DNA of 64,000 nucleotides from Sulfuricurvum sp. (GTDB taxonomy: Bacteria; Campylobacterota; Campylobacteria; Campylobacterales; Sulfurimonadaceae). Location: contig JAUYUB010000002.1 of assembly GCA_030692765.1 (NCBI GenBank), forward strand, positions 24,735 to 88,734. Reading direction: 5' to 3'. Each line of letters begins with the position of its first letter. Within the stretch, counting starts at the first letter, position 1. Shown in pieces: positions 28,153-38,500 of this stretch. The translations under genes were made by a program, and so were the position numbers. The notes beneath the pieces are model-generated. The model was not told where the DNA came from and did no database searches. It worked only from the letters and a program-made list of their open reading frames with translations.

Positions 28153-28524
28153 ATGCCATTAGTAATATTTGTAGACGACAGTGAGACAGCGTTAGCATCC
28201 ACTCGGATGGTTACGGATTCAATGCCAATTACGGTTAAGCAATATTTATCCGCCGTTGATGCACTCAATGAGATTAAAGGGGGGATGGTTCCTGATTTGA
28301 TTATTACGGATATGAATATGCCCGTTATGAATGGATTTGAGTTTTTACAGGGGCTTCGTCAGGTGCCAGGCACGGCACGCACCCCGGTGTTGATGCTTAC
28401 AACTGAGACACGCGATGAACTTAAAGCGCAGGGAAAAGCACTTGGACTGACGGGTTGGGTAGTAAAGCCGTTTAATCCGGCACAGCTGAAGCAAGCAATT
28501 TCTAGAGTATTGCGTCTCGCATAA
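28153..28524 (+). CDS. CheY-like single-domain response regulator (first of two)
   Basis: A 123-residue receiver with the acidic pair in VDDSETALA, phospho-acceptor Asp in IITDMNMPVMNG, the Thr in LTTET and the conserved Lys in VVKPFNPAQL. It lies directly upstream of the CheZ-like gene, which suggests that this or the next CheY is its substrate. Whether it acts at the flagellar motor or inside the array cannot be told from the sequence. Confidence 0.9.
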   Translation: MPLVIFVDDSETALASTRMVTDSMPITVKQYLSAVDALNEIKGGMVPDLIITDMNMPVMNGFEFLQGLRQVPGTARTPVLMLTTETRDELKAQGKALGLTGWVVKPFNPAQLKQAISRVLRLA

Positions 28525-28534
28525 GTCAAGTACG

Positions 28535-28927
28535 ATGCAATTCCTAAATACTCTTAATGGATTACTGGAACATGTTAAAAGCGTGGAGCGCGAGACCATT
28601 GGATTAACTCAAGAAGCGCAGTTGCGTTTTGTGCGCTTTCTCGATAAAAATAAGTTATGCGCAGATGATGAAACGCTCGAAGCGATGCAGTATCAAGATA
28701 TCATCGCGCAGCAGTTAAGTGCGACGATAGAAGCTATTGAGAGTGCGCAGGAGCATATGCAATATTTTATGCATGCATTTAGCGAAGACGATGCCATTGC
28801 GGCACAAAGCATTGAAAAAATGCATGGTAAATTGGCGAATGCGCTTGAGAAAGCAAAAGATAAGCACAGTGCATTTAGTGGAAAAGTGAATCGTGAAGAC
28901 GATGATGACGGAATAGAGTTTTTTTAG
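28535..28927 (+). CDS. CheZ-like phosphatase of CheY
   Basis: A 130-residue, mostly helical protein. The motif YQDIIAQQL puts Asp55 and Gln59 in the spacing of the CheZ catalytic helix (QDxxxQ, E. coli Asp143/Gln147). The C terminus is DDDDGIEFF, resembling the acidic, Phe-ending tail with which E. coli CheZ captures CheY. It is shorter than E. coli CheZ (214 residues) but similar in plan. Position between two CheY genes supports the role. I am fairly sure of the family by motif, less by overall similarity. Confidence 0.75.
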   Translation: MQFLNTLNGLLEHVKSVERETIGLTQEAQLRFVRFLDKNKLCADDETLEAMQYQDIIAQQLSATIEAIESAQEHMQYFMHAFSEDDAIAAQSIEKMHGKLANALEKAKDKHSAFSGKVNREDDDDGIEFF

Positions 28928-28936
28928 GAGCATGAG

Positions 28937-29302
28937 ATGGCAACAGTAATGGTAGTAGACGATTCAAAAACAGTGCGGAGTTATCATGGCTCTATTCTAA
29001 AAGATTTAGGGGTAGAGGTGCTTGAAGCAGAAAATGGGATGGAAGCACTTGAAAAGTCGTTGGACAATAATGTGGATTTGTATCTCGTGGACGTGAACAT
29101 GCCGGTTATGGACGGTTATTCATTTGTAAGTGAATTACGTCAGCAGCCACTAAAGCGTTTTACTCCTGTGATTATGATCACAACACAAGTGGAAGCGACC
29201 GACAAGCTTGAAGCATTTAAAGTAGGTGCCAATCTTTTCGAAACAAAACCTATTAAGCCCGATGCTCTCAAAGGGTATCTTCAGCTCTTGTTAAAAGTTT
29301 AA
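28937..29302 (+). CDS. CheY-like single-domain response regulator (second)
   Basis: A 121-residue receiver: VVDDSKTVRS at the acidic pocket, phospho-Asp in YLVDVNMPVMDG, Thr in MITTQ and Lys in ETKPIKPDAL. It immediately precedes cheA. Compared with the first CheY, the region before Lys differs, so the two probably have different partners. Confidence 0.9.
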   Translation: MATVMVVDDSKTVRSYHGSILKDLGVEVLEAENGMEALEKSLDNNVDLYLVDVNMPVMDGYSFVSELRQQPLKRFTPVIMITTQVEATDKLEAFKVGANLFETKPIKPDALKGYLQLLLKV

Positions 29303-29316
29303 ATCAAGGACAACAT

Positions 29317-32069
29317 ATGAATCCGCTACTCGAACAATTTTTATTGGAAGCCAGAGAGAATTTGGCGTTTATTGATCAAAACATTGAAAATATCGGAGGA
29401 GATGATCCTGAGTTATTAAACTCTGTTTTTCGTGCTGCCCATACGCTCAAAGGGGGCTCCGGAATCGTAGGGTTTGAAGCGGTCAAGCGTATTACCCATC
29501 ATGCCGAAGATCTATTGGACATGCTGCGTGCAGGAAAGCTTGAGTTTAAACCGGTTATGATCGAATCCTTGTTTAATGCGTTTGATGAGGTAGTTAACCT
29601 CATTGAAGCTGCCGAAGAATGCGGTGACGTTGTGGAAGCGGATGAGTCACGTATTGATCAGATTGCAGAAGAACTTAGCGCACTGATGGGGAAAACGACT
29701 GAAGTGCAAGCATGGACGTGCCCGTTTCGGCTGGAAAGCAATGTTGAGCGTATTGTCAATATCCCGATGCCGTTTTTACGACAGTTCAGCCAAAAAATTC
29801 CCTTTAAAGTCGGCGAAATTGATGAGGAGTTTTGCGCTAAAGAACAACTGTATGCCATTGTCTTTGATTTGGATGAATCGTGTATGGTGTATGGAAATGA
29901 TCCTCTCTATACCCTCTCCCTTATCGGAGATAAAGTTTTAGGAATTCATTCATGCATGGGTGAAAATGCGACAAAATCAGTTTTGTCCGGCTTTGATGAT
30001 CCTGATGGATTACTGCTGCGTTTGAGCATGACGGCATTTGTCTATGCGACGTATGAAGAGATCAGCGATGCGTTGTTTAATTTCGTCGACGAGCTTAGCT
30101 TTGCTCCCCTTGATATTGTGACGTTGCTGCAAATTAGCGAGGGTGAAGCCGGGCATACATTGGATGTTCTTAAAGAGCTCTCAGCGGAGTGCAGCGGGGC
30201 GATTGATGCATTCAACCGTTTGGCAATCAGTGAGAAGATTAATAATACCTTGCCATTGATTGGACGAGACACTCTTCAAAGTATGCAGTTACGCCGTATT
30301 GACGAGTTATTAAATACGGTTAAAGATGCAGATATGGGCTTATTGAAATCGTTTTTCGCACAGTTGCCGCAGGGGAATGTGTATGTACACAATGCCTTGC
30401 TTGACGATGTTGTGAGTACGGAGGCAGTCGCTGTGCCTGAGTTAGGCTCCAAAACGACAGAAATAAATGAGCTGGAGCGCATACAGCTCAAGGCGATATT
30501 AACGCAACAACTTCAAACTTTGGAAATGCTGGATGATGACGCGGCTCATGAGCGGGTATTGTCTATTTTAGAAAATAACCTTAAGTCGTATATTTGCGAT
30601 ATACCAAGCAGCTTTGGCTCAAAAGAAGCCTTGATAAACTGGTTGCGCAGTGAGATAAGCGGTGAATCTAGCATAGCGGTTGAAGAACCGGCAACAGCAG
30701 CAAAGACCCCTGTTGTTGAAGCAGTGCCTGTAATGGCGGCGGAACCTGCTGCGGTCAAGTCCTACAACGAACCTGTTGCGAAAGCTTCTGAGGTGATTCC
30801 TGCAGTCTCAAGTGTGGTAGAACGTGTTGATTCTGACAATCAATTAAGCAGCAGCAAGAAGGGTGTCATTGGTAAAACGGTCAAAGTCGATCAGGAATCG
30901 ATTGATCATTTGATGAACGTTGTCGGAGAACTTTTGGTGGCTAAAAACTCCTCCCGTATTTGGCGGATGGCGTTCATAAGATGACAGGGGAAGTGATCAA
31001 GCGTGCGATTATGGAAAAATACACGTTTATCAACCGCCTGGCTGAACAATTGCAAGATTTGATCATGTCGATGCGTATGTTGCCGATTTCCTATGTCTTT
31101 GACCGTTATCCAAAACTTGTACGTGACATCTCTAAAAATATGAATAAAAAAGTGACGCTCAGTATGGACGGAGGGGAAACAAAACTCGATAAAAATATGA
31201 TCGAAATGCTTGCTGACCCGATGATTCATATTATGCGTAACTCTTTGGACCACGGGATTGAAATGCCGGATGTCCGTATCCAAAAAGGAAAAAATCCAGA
31301 AGGAAGCATAACGCTCAATGCCTATGCGCAGTCGGACAAGATCATTATTGAAATACGTGATGACGGTGCAGGCATCAATGTTAGCCGTGTGGTTCAAAAG
31401 GTACTTGAAAAAGAGTTGTTGACGCTTGAACAAGTAGAAGCTATGAATGATGATGAAAAAGCGGCCTTGGTCATGCTTCCGGGTCTCTCAACGGCGGAGA
31501 CCATTAGTGAATACAGCGGTCGGGGCGTCGGAATGGACGTTGTACGCAAATCTATCGAAGGATTTGGCGGAACCATCCGTATCAAGACGGTACCCAATCA
31601 GGGAACGACGATTTATCTCTCTATTCCTGTATCTCTTGCGGTGACTTCATTGCTACATGTGACCATGAGTGGGGTTCATTATGGATTCCCTATGGATTCA
31701 GTTTCCGAAACGGTCAAGATCGAATCATCTAAAATAGAGTATTTGCAAAACGAGCCATTTATTTATTTACGTGGTGAAGTTATTCCGCTATTGTTTGCGA
31801 AAAACATGTTGGACGAAGAGGCATTAGCCCATAAATCACTTCCGGTGGTGGTACTAAATATCAAAGGAAACCTTCTAGCCGTTGTGGTCAATGAGTTGTT
31901 GGGACAATTGGATGTAGTCCAAAAACCACTTGAGGGGATTATGGAAGGGCACCCTATTTTCAGTGGTACTGCATTGCTGGGTAACGGGCAAATCATTATG
32001 GCAATCGATCCAATAGGAATTTTAGGAATATCGACAGTACTCAAAAGCGATCATCGAATCGCGAGCTAA
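29317..32069 (+). pseudogene. cheA: Chemotaxis histidine kinase CheA, split by a -1 frameshift near base 30951
   Basis: Together the two pieces encode a CheA of about 917 residues. The first frame (29317-30984) has the P1 Hpt domain with phospho-acceptor His42 in AAHTLKGGSG, a long divergent region and the start of the P3 dimerisation helix (DHLMNVVGELLVAKNS). The second frame resumes as LPYLADGVHKM and carries the kinase domain (MRNSLDHGIE, DDGAGI, YSGRGVGMDVV) and the CheW-like P5. A single missing C at about 30949-30955 explains the break. The rest is well preserved, so this is either a very recent mutation or a sequence error. As written, the kinase would be lost. Confidence 0.85.
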
Positions 32070-32084
32070 GTAAAGGAATTTAAG

Positions 32085-32519
32085 ATGGAAGATTATATTA
32101 TCTTTACTATAGGTGATAACTATTATGCTTTAAATGTAGCATCGATACAACGGATCATTCAAGTTCCCAATGTAACGGCGATCCCCAATGCTCACCCTAT
32201 GGTGGAGGGGATGATGTCCTATGAAGATCGCGTCATCAAAGTAGTAAGTTTTCGTGCCATGATGGGGATGGAAAGTTTTAATGAAAGTACGACGGGGAAG
32301 TCTCAAAAACTTCTCATTTACCAGACGCAAAGCGCGTTTTTTGGTATCAAAGTGGATCAGATTGAGGATATTAAAAACCTCGATTGCTCAACACTTAAGC
32401 ACGTTGACAAGCTCGAAGCCAATGAAGGCTTTGCAGAGATTGAGGGCGTGGTTGAAGTAGACAATCGGCTTGTAAACGTGATTAAATCGGTAACTTTACC
32501 GATGAAGGAGAAAGTATAA
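32085..32519 (+). CDS. CheW-like coupling protein
   Basis: A 144-residue single CheW domain (DYIIFTIGDNYYALNVASIQRI, then MVEGMMSYEDRVIKVVSFRAMMG). It couples receptors and CheA. It overlaps the next STAS-like gene by one base and shares about the same layout as the CheW at 32805. Confidence 0.88.
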   Translation: MEDYIIFTIGDNYYALNVASIQRIIQVPNVTAIPNAHPMVEGMMSYEDRVIKVVSFRAMMGMESFNESTTGKSQKLLIYQTQSAFFGIKVDQIEDIKNLDCSTLKHVDKLEANEGFAEIEGVVEVDNRLVNVIKSVTLPMKEKV

Positions 32520-32788
32520 TGGCGACATTGATGGAAAATAATAGCGTAACGTTTAGCGGGGTTGTGTATGAAGACGAGATCGTTGCTTTGCGCGACTTTT
32601 TGCAGCTTGCCTCCCCTGCTGAGATTACGGTTGATTTTAGTGCATGTGATGATATACATTTAGGTGTCTTACAGCTCATTTTAGGGTATAAAAAATTGTA
32701 TGGTGCAAATTTTTTCTATGGTAATGATGTCAAGCTGTATCAAAAACTGTGTGAAGGGTTTGAAATAACCGAAATACATTGCGCGTAA
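32519..32788 (+). CDS. Small STAS-like protein between two cheW genes
   Basis: An 89-residue protein whose pattern (a beta strand with SGVVYEDEIVALRDFLQ, then ITVDFSACDDIHLGVLQLILGYKK) resembles the STAS fold of anti-anti-sigma factors, including the strand-turn-helix where a phosphorylated Ser would sit. Here that position reads DDIHLG, without a clear serine. STAS proteins of this sort occur in some chemosensory operons. Function unknown; a structural adaptor is the likely role. Confidence 0.6.
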   Translation: MATLMENNSVTFSGVVYEDEIVALRDFLQLASPAEITVDFSACDDIHLGVLQLILGYKKLYGANFFYGNDVKLYQKLCEGFEITEIHCA

Positions 32789-32804
32789 ATGCCAGGGAGA
32801 AATT

Positions 32805-33233
32805 GTGAGCGACTTTATTATATTCACTGTCAATGAAGCGCATTACGCATTGGATGTGGCCAATATAGAACGCATAGATCACGTTCCGGTACTGACACCT
32901 GTCCCAAATGCCCACTCTTTTGTGGATGGGATAATGATGTATCAGGGCAATACTCTCAAAGTAATCAATTTTAGAAAAATGACGAATACGCAGGGAGAGG
33001 AACTGGCATTAAACTCTCAGAAACTTTTGATTTATAGGGATGAGAAGGGGGTGTTTGCGATCAAAGTAGATGCGATTAAAGATATTATGTCGTTTGAACC
33101 CTCATCTGTTAAACCGTATGCCCATGTTGTTACCGTAGGGCAGTATTTACAAACGCGCGGTGTCGTTGAGTACAAACAGTCATTAGCCGTTGTCATCGAT
33201 TCGGTTGAGCTTCCGCACGATGAGGCAGCATGA
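32805..33233 (+). CDS. CheW-like coupling protein (second single-domain copy)
   Basis: A 142-residue CheW domain (DFIIFTVNEAHYALDVANIERI; FVDGIMMYQGNTLKVINFRKM). It is clearly related to the copy at 32085, likely a local duplication with divergence. Start is GTG at 32805, preceded by AGGGAGA. The end overlaps the ParA-like gene by ATGA. Confidence 0.85.
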   Translation: MSDFIIFTVNEAHYALDVANIERIDHVPVLTPVPNAHSFVDGIMMYQGNTLKVINFRKMTNTQGEELALNSQKLLIYRDEKGVFAIKVDAIKDIMSFEPSSVKPYAHVVTVGQYLQTRGVVEYKQSLAVVIDSVELPHDEAA

Positions 33234-33973
33234 AAACAATCGTTGTAAGCAATCGTAAGGGGGGATCGGCCAAGACCACGACTTCGGTGAATCTTGCCTG
33301 CGAATTGGCAAAAATAGGATCAGTGCTTTTGATCGATTTTGATACCCAGGGACACGCATCGCTGGGAGTGGGAAGCGAAGCTTCAGAGAACAATGGGGCT
33401 CATTCGATTTTTGTAGGTAAAACGCTCAGCGAGACGTTTGTTCATACGGTACACGATCAGCTCACCCTTTCCCCTGCGCAAGAGTTCTTTGATGTTTATG
33501 AGTTTGGAGATTTACGGGGAGTGCTTAAAAACCGTTTTCGCCGTGAGATGATCCATGATTTTTTTGATTACGTGATTATTGATACCCCCCCCACCTTTGA
33601 TGGACTGCTTAAAAATGCGCTGGAAGTCGCCGATGCGGTCGTCATTCCTTTTGTTCCGCATCATCTGGGCGTAGTCGCTGTGGGGCAAATGGTACGCGCT
33701 ATCTATCAAAATGCTTCACTTAACGCGCAAAAAACGCCTGAAGTGGGAATTTTACCCGTGATGGTCAATGCACACATCCCTGAGCATCGTGAAGCCATAG
33801 CCAAGATTAAGACGCAATTTGGCGAAGAAAAACTTTTTTCAGGCATAGGGATCGATATCAAACTGGCCAAACAGTTTGAGGGAGGAACTCCTGTTGTTTT
33901 AGATGAAGAACGTTCCCGCGGAGTAAAAGATTATCGATATTTTGTGGAAGAGCTTTTGGCTCGATTAGCTTAA
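33230..33973 (+). CDS. ParA-family ATPase for positioning of the chemosensory array
   Basis: A 247-residue MinD/ParA ATPase. The deviant Walker A motif is KGGSAKTTTS with signature Lys10 and Lys15, followed by LLIDFDTQGHASLG (Walker A') and YVIIDTPPTFDG (Walker B). No parB or parS-like site is nearby; the gene is coupled to cheW. Rhodobacter PpfA (cytoplasmic TlpT clusters) and Vibrio ParC (polar arrays) are ParA proteins encoded in chemotaxis operons with the task of partitioning arrays at division. The same job is inferred here. Confidence 0.88.
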   Translation: MKTIVVSNRKGGSAKTTTSVNLACELAKIGSVLLIDFDTQGHASLGVGSEASENNGAHSIFVGKTLSETFVHTVHDQLTLSPAQEFFDVYEFGDLRGVLKNRFRREMIHDFFDYVIIDTPPTFDGLLKNALEVADAVVIPFVPHHLGVVAVGQMVRAIYQNASLNAQKTPEVGILPVMVNAHIPEHREAIAKIKTQFGEEKLFSGIGIDIKLAKQFEGGTPVVLDEERSRGVKDYRYFVEELLARLA

Positions 33974-33992
33974 ATAAAGAAAATGGATTTAA

Positions 33993-35333
33993 ATGATAAA
34001 AAAAATACTGATCGTTGATGACAATGAAAGCAACCGGATGCTCTTACGGGCACTTTTGGAAGATTATGCTGAAGATAACGGCGTAGAGTTTACCATACGC
34101 GAAGCGGTAGATGGACTGGAAGCTGTAATGGTAGCAGCAAATGAGCATTTTAATCTTATCCTGATGGATATTATGATGCCTGAAATGAATGGGATCGAAG
34201 CGACAAAACGTATCCGCGCACAGGATGCAAAAGCGATGATTGTTGCGGTATCAGCGGTGGATGACGGCGAACGCCAAAAGCAGATACTGCAAAACGGTGC
34301 AGAAGACTATATTACCAAACCTATCAATGCGGATATATTTTTAGCGCGCTTAGGCAATTATTTATCATTGATTGAGTCACGGGATACGTTAACAAGAAAG
34401 TTTAATCCAAGCGCCGCTAATTTGTTTACTCAAGAAATCTTTAGCCGCAAGCTGCTCTTTTACATCCAAAACGATGATGAACTAGCGGAATTTTGGGAAT
34501 ATTACCTGCTCCATTCAAGTCAACGAAGTGAAAGCTTGAGTGACGCGATACGGACCGTATATGCTTTGGCATCTATTGGCTTAAAGATCGGAGCAAAACA
34601 GCAGATTATCGTCGAGGAATCGATGGAGACAATGTTTATCACTCTTGTAGGGTTGGATGATATAGATGCTAAGATCATTACATTGACCATGGCAAAGAAT
34701 CCAACGGTTACGGATTATATCATGAGGGACGGAAAGTTCAGTATTGGGCTGAAGCGCCCCGATATCGAACAATCGGTTACGACTTCAAAGCATGAAATGG
34801 CATCTTTTGCCTCGGTATCTGCTTCAACAGCTCAAGTATCTGCAGCTCCTGCGGCAACCTATGAAGCGGTGGAAGAAACAATTCAGGCGTATGATTATAT
34901 GGATCCTGAGGATTTGATAGAGCTCAAAGAGTTTGTGGGGAAACTTAATTCCCTTATGATGGTTGTGGGCGGTGAGATCGAACATGATGAAGTGGATGAG
35001 ATCAGCGCGAATTTACAGCACATCAGCCGTATTGCTTCGGGATATACAGACAGCTATATTATCGGCAATACATTGGCGACTATGGGGCGTGCTATTTCAG
35101 AACATCGTGATCTTTTTATGGCAAAAGCAGGTGATCTGGCACCGATGTGCACCGCATTTGGACGCGATTTGAACAGTTGGATACAAATGATTTTTGTGGA
35201 CGGTGCGACCAATGTACATTATATGGATAATACCATCATAGCCAATGCACAAACGATCGAGAATATTTTAACGATGAACGATACTGATCATAGCGAAGCA
35301 GCTGAAGACCTTGATGATATATTTGATTTTTAG
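33993..35333 (+). CDS. Response regulator with a long non-catalytic C-terminal region
   Basis: A 446-residue protein. The receiver (1-125) is intact: ILIVDDNESNRML, phospho-Asp in LILMDIMMPEMNG, Lys in ITKPINAD. Residues ~140-285 and ~305-430 form two regions that I do not recognise, with conserved-looking blocks such as DLNSWIQMIFVDGATNVHYMD. The tail EDLDDIFDF resembles the CheY-binding tail of CheZ and of the CheZ-like protein in this cluster. No DNA-binding, GGDEF or HD motif is visible, so the output is probably protein-protein. Confidence 0.75.
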   Translation: MIKKILIVDDNESNRMLLRALLEDYAEDNGVEFTIREAVDGLEAVMVAANEHFNLILMDIMMPEMNGIEATKRIRAQDAKAMIVAVSAVDDGERQKQILQNGAEDYITKPINADIFLARLGNYLSLIESRDTLTRKFNPSAANLFTQEIFSRKLLFYIQNDDELAEFWEYYLLHSSQRSESLSDAIRTVYALASIGLKIGAKQQIIVEESMETMFITLVGLDDIDAKIITLTMAKNPTVTDYIMRDGKFSIGLKRPDIEQSVTTSKHEMASFASVSASTAQVSAAPAATYEAVEETIQAYDYMDPEDLIELKEFVGKLNSLMMVVGGEIEHDEVDEISANLQHISRIASGYTDSYIIGNTLATMGRAISEHRDLFMAKAGDLAPMCTAFGRDLNSWIQMIFVDGATNVHYMDNTIIANAQTIENILTMNDTDHSEAAEDLDDIFDF

Positions 35334-35342
35334 GAGTTTAGA

Positions 35343-35555
35343 ATGGGATATCGATTAGAAGTAAAAAACGGATGCAGTTGTTTCAAGCGTGATGGTGGAG
35401 TCGATACACAAAGTTTCGAATCTGCCCAAGAGGCAAAAGAGGAAGCCGAAGCACTGCATGCGCGTATGCAAAAAAACTATTGTAAAAAACATAAATTCGT
35501 GTTAACGAATGTGGCAGGAAACTATACGATTACGATACAGCCTAGAGTGGTTTAG
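35343..35555 (+). CDS. Small Cys-containing protein of unknown function
   Basis: A 70-residue protein that I do not recognise. Cys11, Cys13, Cys47 and His50 (CSC and CKKH) could form a metal site. The middle is a helix rich in Ala and Glu, and the ends look like beta strands. A GGAG Shine-Dalgarno precedes the ATG, and the spacing to both neighbours (about 10 bases) says it is part of the operon. Confidence 0.6.
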   Translation: MGYRLEVKNGCSCFKRDGGVDTQSFESAQEAKEEAEALHARMQKNYCKKHKFVLTNVAGNYTITIQPRVV

Positions 35556-35567
35556 GGGAGATAGTGG

Positions 35568-38500
35568 ATGATCAAAACATGGATAAGTAAGCTCAAAGTG
35601 CTGACTTCTTTATTTTCTCATTCGCTGAAAGCTACGCTGTTGTTTTGGTTTTTGACATTGAGTATTGTCCCCTTTGTAGCTGTGGCCTGGTATGGATACG
35701 TACATACGGTAAAAAGTGTTGATGAGATGCAGCGTAATAAGCTCTCCGACACAGCAGCACTTAATATCGAAATACTTCGCACTCAATTTTATGAAGCGGT
35801 CCGAAATTTGGATAGCTGGAGTCAATTAAGAACACCCATAGACATATTGCCCACTTTAGAGGAACATTTTTTACAAAGCAGACGAAGTATCGGTGATTTT
35901 GTTCATAGTCAAGAGTACGTGCAATTAGTGAAACGCCAGCCTAAAACGATGGAAAAACTCGCACATAAATACGATTATGTGTACGATCTGTTTTTGATCG
36001 ACATGAGTGGAAATATTCTATATACGATTGCCCATGAGTCTGATCTTGGGACCAATCTACAAAGCGGTCCTTATTCCCAAACGAAGCTTGCGCAATCTTT
36101 TCGTAAAACGCTTAATGATGGAAAACCCCACTTCTCTGACTTGGAACGCTATACTCCTTCAACCTTAGGTAATTCATTAGCCGGATTTATCACACAGCCT
36201 ATAAGAGACCATTCTGGCAAAATGGTTGGAGTTATGGGATTGCAGTTAAATATGGGTGAACTGTTTAGCTCGATGAAGATCAAACATACAGGGCTGAATC
36301 AATATCTTGTAGGGACAGATGGATTGTTGCGAACAGCGATCAATCGTGACGATGAGATTCTAAAACGTCGGATTGGTACGGCAAGTTTTTGGGATTGGCA
36401 CAAAGAACACAACAGTCACAGTAAGTACACAGATACGATTGCTAAAAAAGCTATGGTCTACATAGGGCCTAATAAAAAGAGAGTATTAGGGGAACATCAC
36501 TTGATCGATTTGCTGGGTGTTCGATGGGCATATATCAGTGAAATAGACTATTCACAAGCGAGGGAAAAACCAAACCAAATCTTTAAAATGCTCTTGATAT
36601 TTACCCTTACAATGCTGTTAGGAGTAGTCGTGATCGCGATTTTCATCGCCAGACGTATTGTTAAGCCGATAAATATTTTATCAGAAGCAAGTCAAAAATA
36701 CATGGATGGGGAAAAGGGAATCCAAATAGAGATACAAAGCAATAACGAGATAGGGGTATTTGGAGAGCTATTTAATTCGTTGATTAAAAAGCAGGAGAAT
36801 GACGCACAGGAGCTAGCGTATCTATCTGAAAAGAAGAAAAAAGTTCTAGATGAGCTCAGAGAACAAAAATACGCACTTGATGCCCATTCCATTGTCGCAA
36901 TCACGGATGTAAAAGGGACAATTACTTTTGTTAACGCTAAATTTGAAGAGATTACAGGGTACACCAAAGAAGAGCTTTTGGGAAAAAACCATCGCATCCT
37001 CAATTCAGGGCACCATGGCCTTGAGTTTTGGAAAGAGATGTATCATACGGTAAGCCAAGGGAAAATATGGCAGGCAGAAGTGTGCAATGTTGCCAAAAAC
37101 GGGGATCCTTACTGGGTGGATACGACCATTGTTCCGTTTATAGGTGAAGATGGCAAGCCTAAAAGCTACATTGCAATCCGCACAGACATTACACAGCGAA
37201 AAGCAATCCAGGATTCATTGAACGAAGCGTTGGCATTGCAAAAAGCGGTCTTTGAAAATGCTGGGGTATCGATCATCACAACCGATATCTATGGGCTTAT
37301 CACCGGATTTAATGCCGCGGCAGAAACGATTACCGGATACAGTGCCGATGAGATGATAGGAAAACAATCTCCGGCTATCTTGCATAAAGTCGATGAGGTT
37401 GTCCTGCGAGCGCAAGAATTAAGCGAGGAGCTTGAAGAGGCAGTTGAGCCCGGGTTCAAAGTCTTTGTCATTAAATCCGATTACAATATGCCCAATGCAC
37501 ACGAATGGACCTATATCCGTAAAGATGGTAGTGAAGTACCGGTCTATTTAAATGTTACGGCACTGTATGAAGCGGGCGGGACAACGAGTGGATATATGGG
37601 AATCGCGAGTGATGTGAGTCTGTTTAAAGAAGCACAACAACAGATGCGCCTGGCCAAAGAAGAAGCGGAGTCTTCAGTACGGATCAAAGCAGAGTTTTTG
37701 GCAACGATGAGTCATGAGATACGTACGCCGATGAACGGAGTTTTGGGGATGCTTGGATTGTTGGAGCATACAAAGCTCGATGAGACGCAGCGCCATCAGA
37801 TCAAGGTTGCGTCCAACAGTGCGAACTCATTGCTGGGTGTTATCAATGATATTCTCGATTTTTCCAAAGTAGAAGCCGGCAAAATGGAACTTGAGATGAT
37901 CGAGTTTAACTTACGAGATGAATTGGGAGAATTCATCGAAGCGATTGCTTACAGAGCTCAGGAAAAAGGGTTAGAACTCATATTGGATACGACGCAGCTC
38001 TCACGTACGGCAGTCATTACGGATCCGGGACGATTGCGACAGATCTTGATCAACCTCATTAGCAATGCCGTGAAGTTTACCCATAGAGGAGAGATTCTTG
38101 TCAAAGTGATGCTGGAGGAAGTGGACAGTAAATCGGGACGTCTTCGTATCGATGTATGTGACAGCGGGGTCGGGATTGCCGCAGATAAAATCGATACACT
38201 GTTTGAATCCTTTTCTCAGGCAGACAATTCGACGACCCGTAAATACGGCGGCACAGGGCTGGGACTGGCGATCGTTAAAAAGATGTGTGAACTCATGGAG
38301 GGAACGGTATGGATAACGAGTACGCAATACGAGGGGAGTACGTTTCATATCGATGTCAAAGTAGGACTTGGAAAAGTGTCAGATTTGAGCATACCAAGCG
38401 TATCGGTTGATGGAAAATCGGTATTGGTTGTGGATGACAATGAGACGAACCGAGCAGTAGTGCGTGCACAGCTGGAACAGTGGGGGATGGAGGTCTATGA

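Noticed and set aside
28153..28170. Third copy of the MALV-type N terminus in the first CheY
   Set aside because: MPLVIFVDD is simply the first beta strand of a receiver domain.
30940..30966. Programmed -1 ribosomal frameshift in cheA
   Set aside because: The A-run gives T AAA AAC in the zero frame, not an X XXY YYZ slippery site, and slipping there would create a TAA in the P site. No strong stem follows at the right distance. A lost C is simpler.
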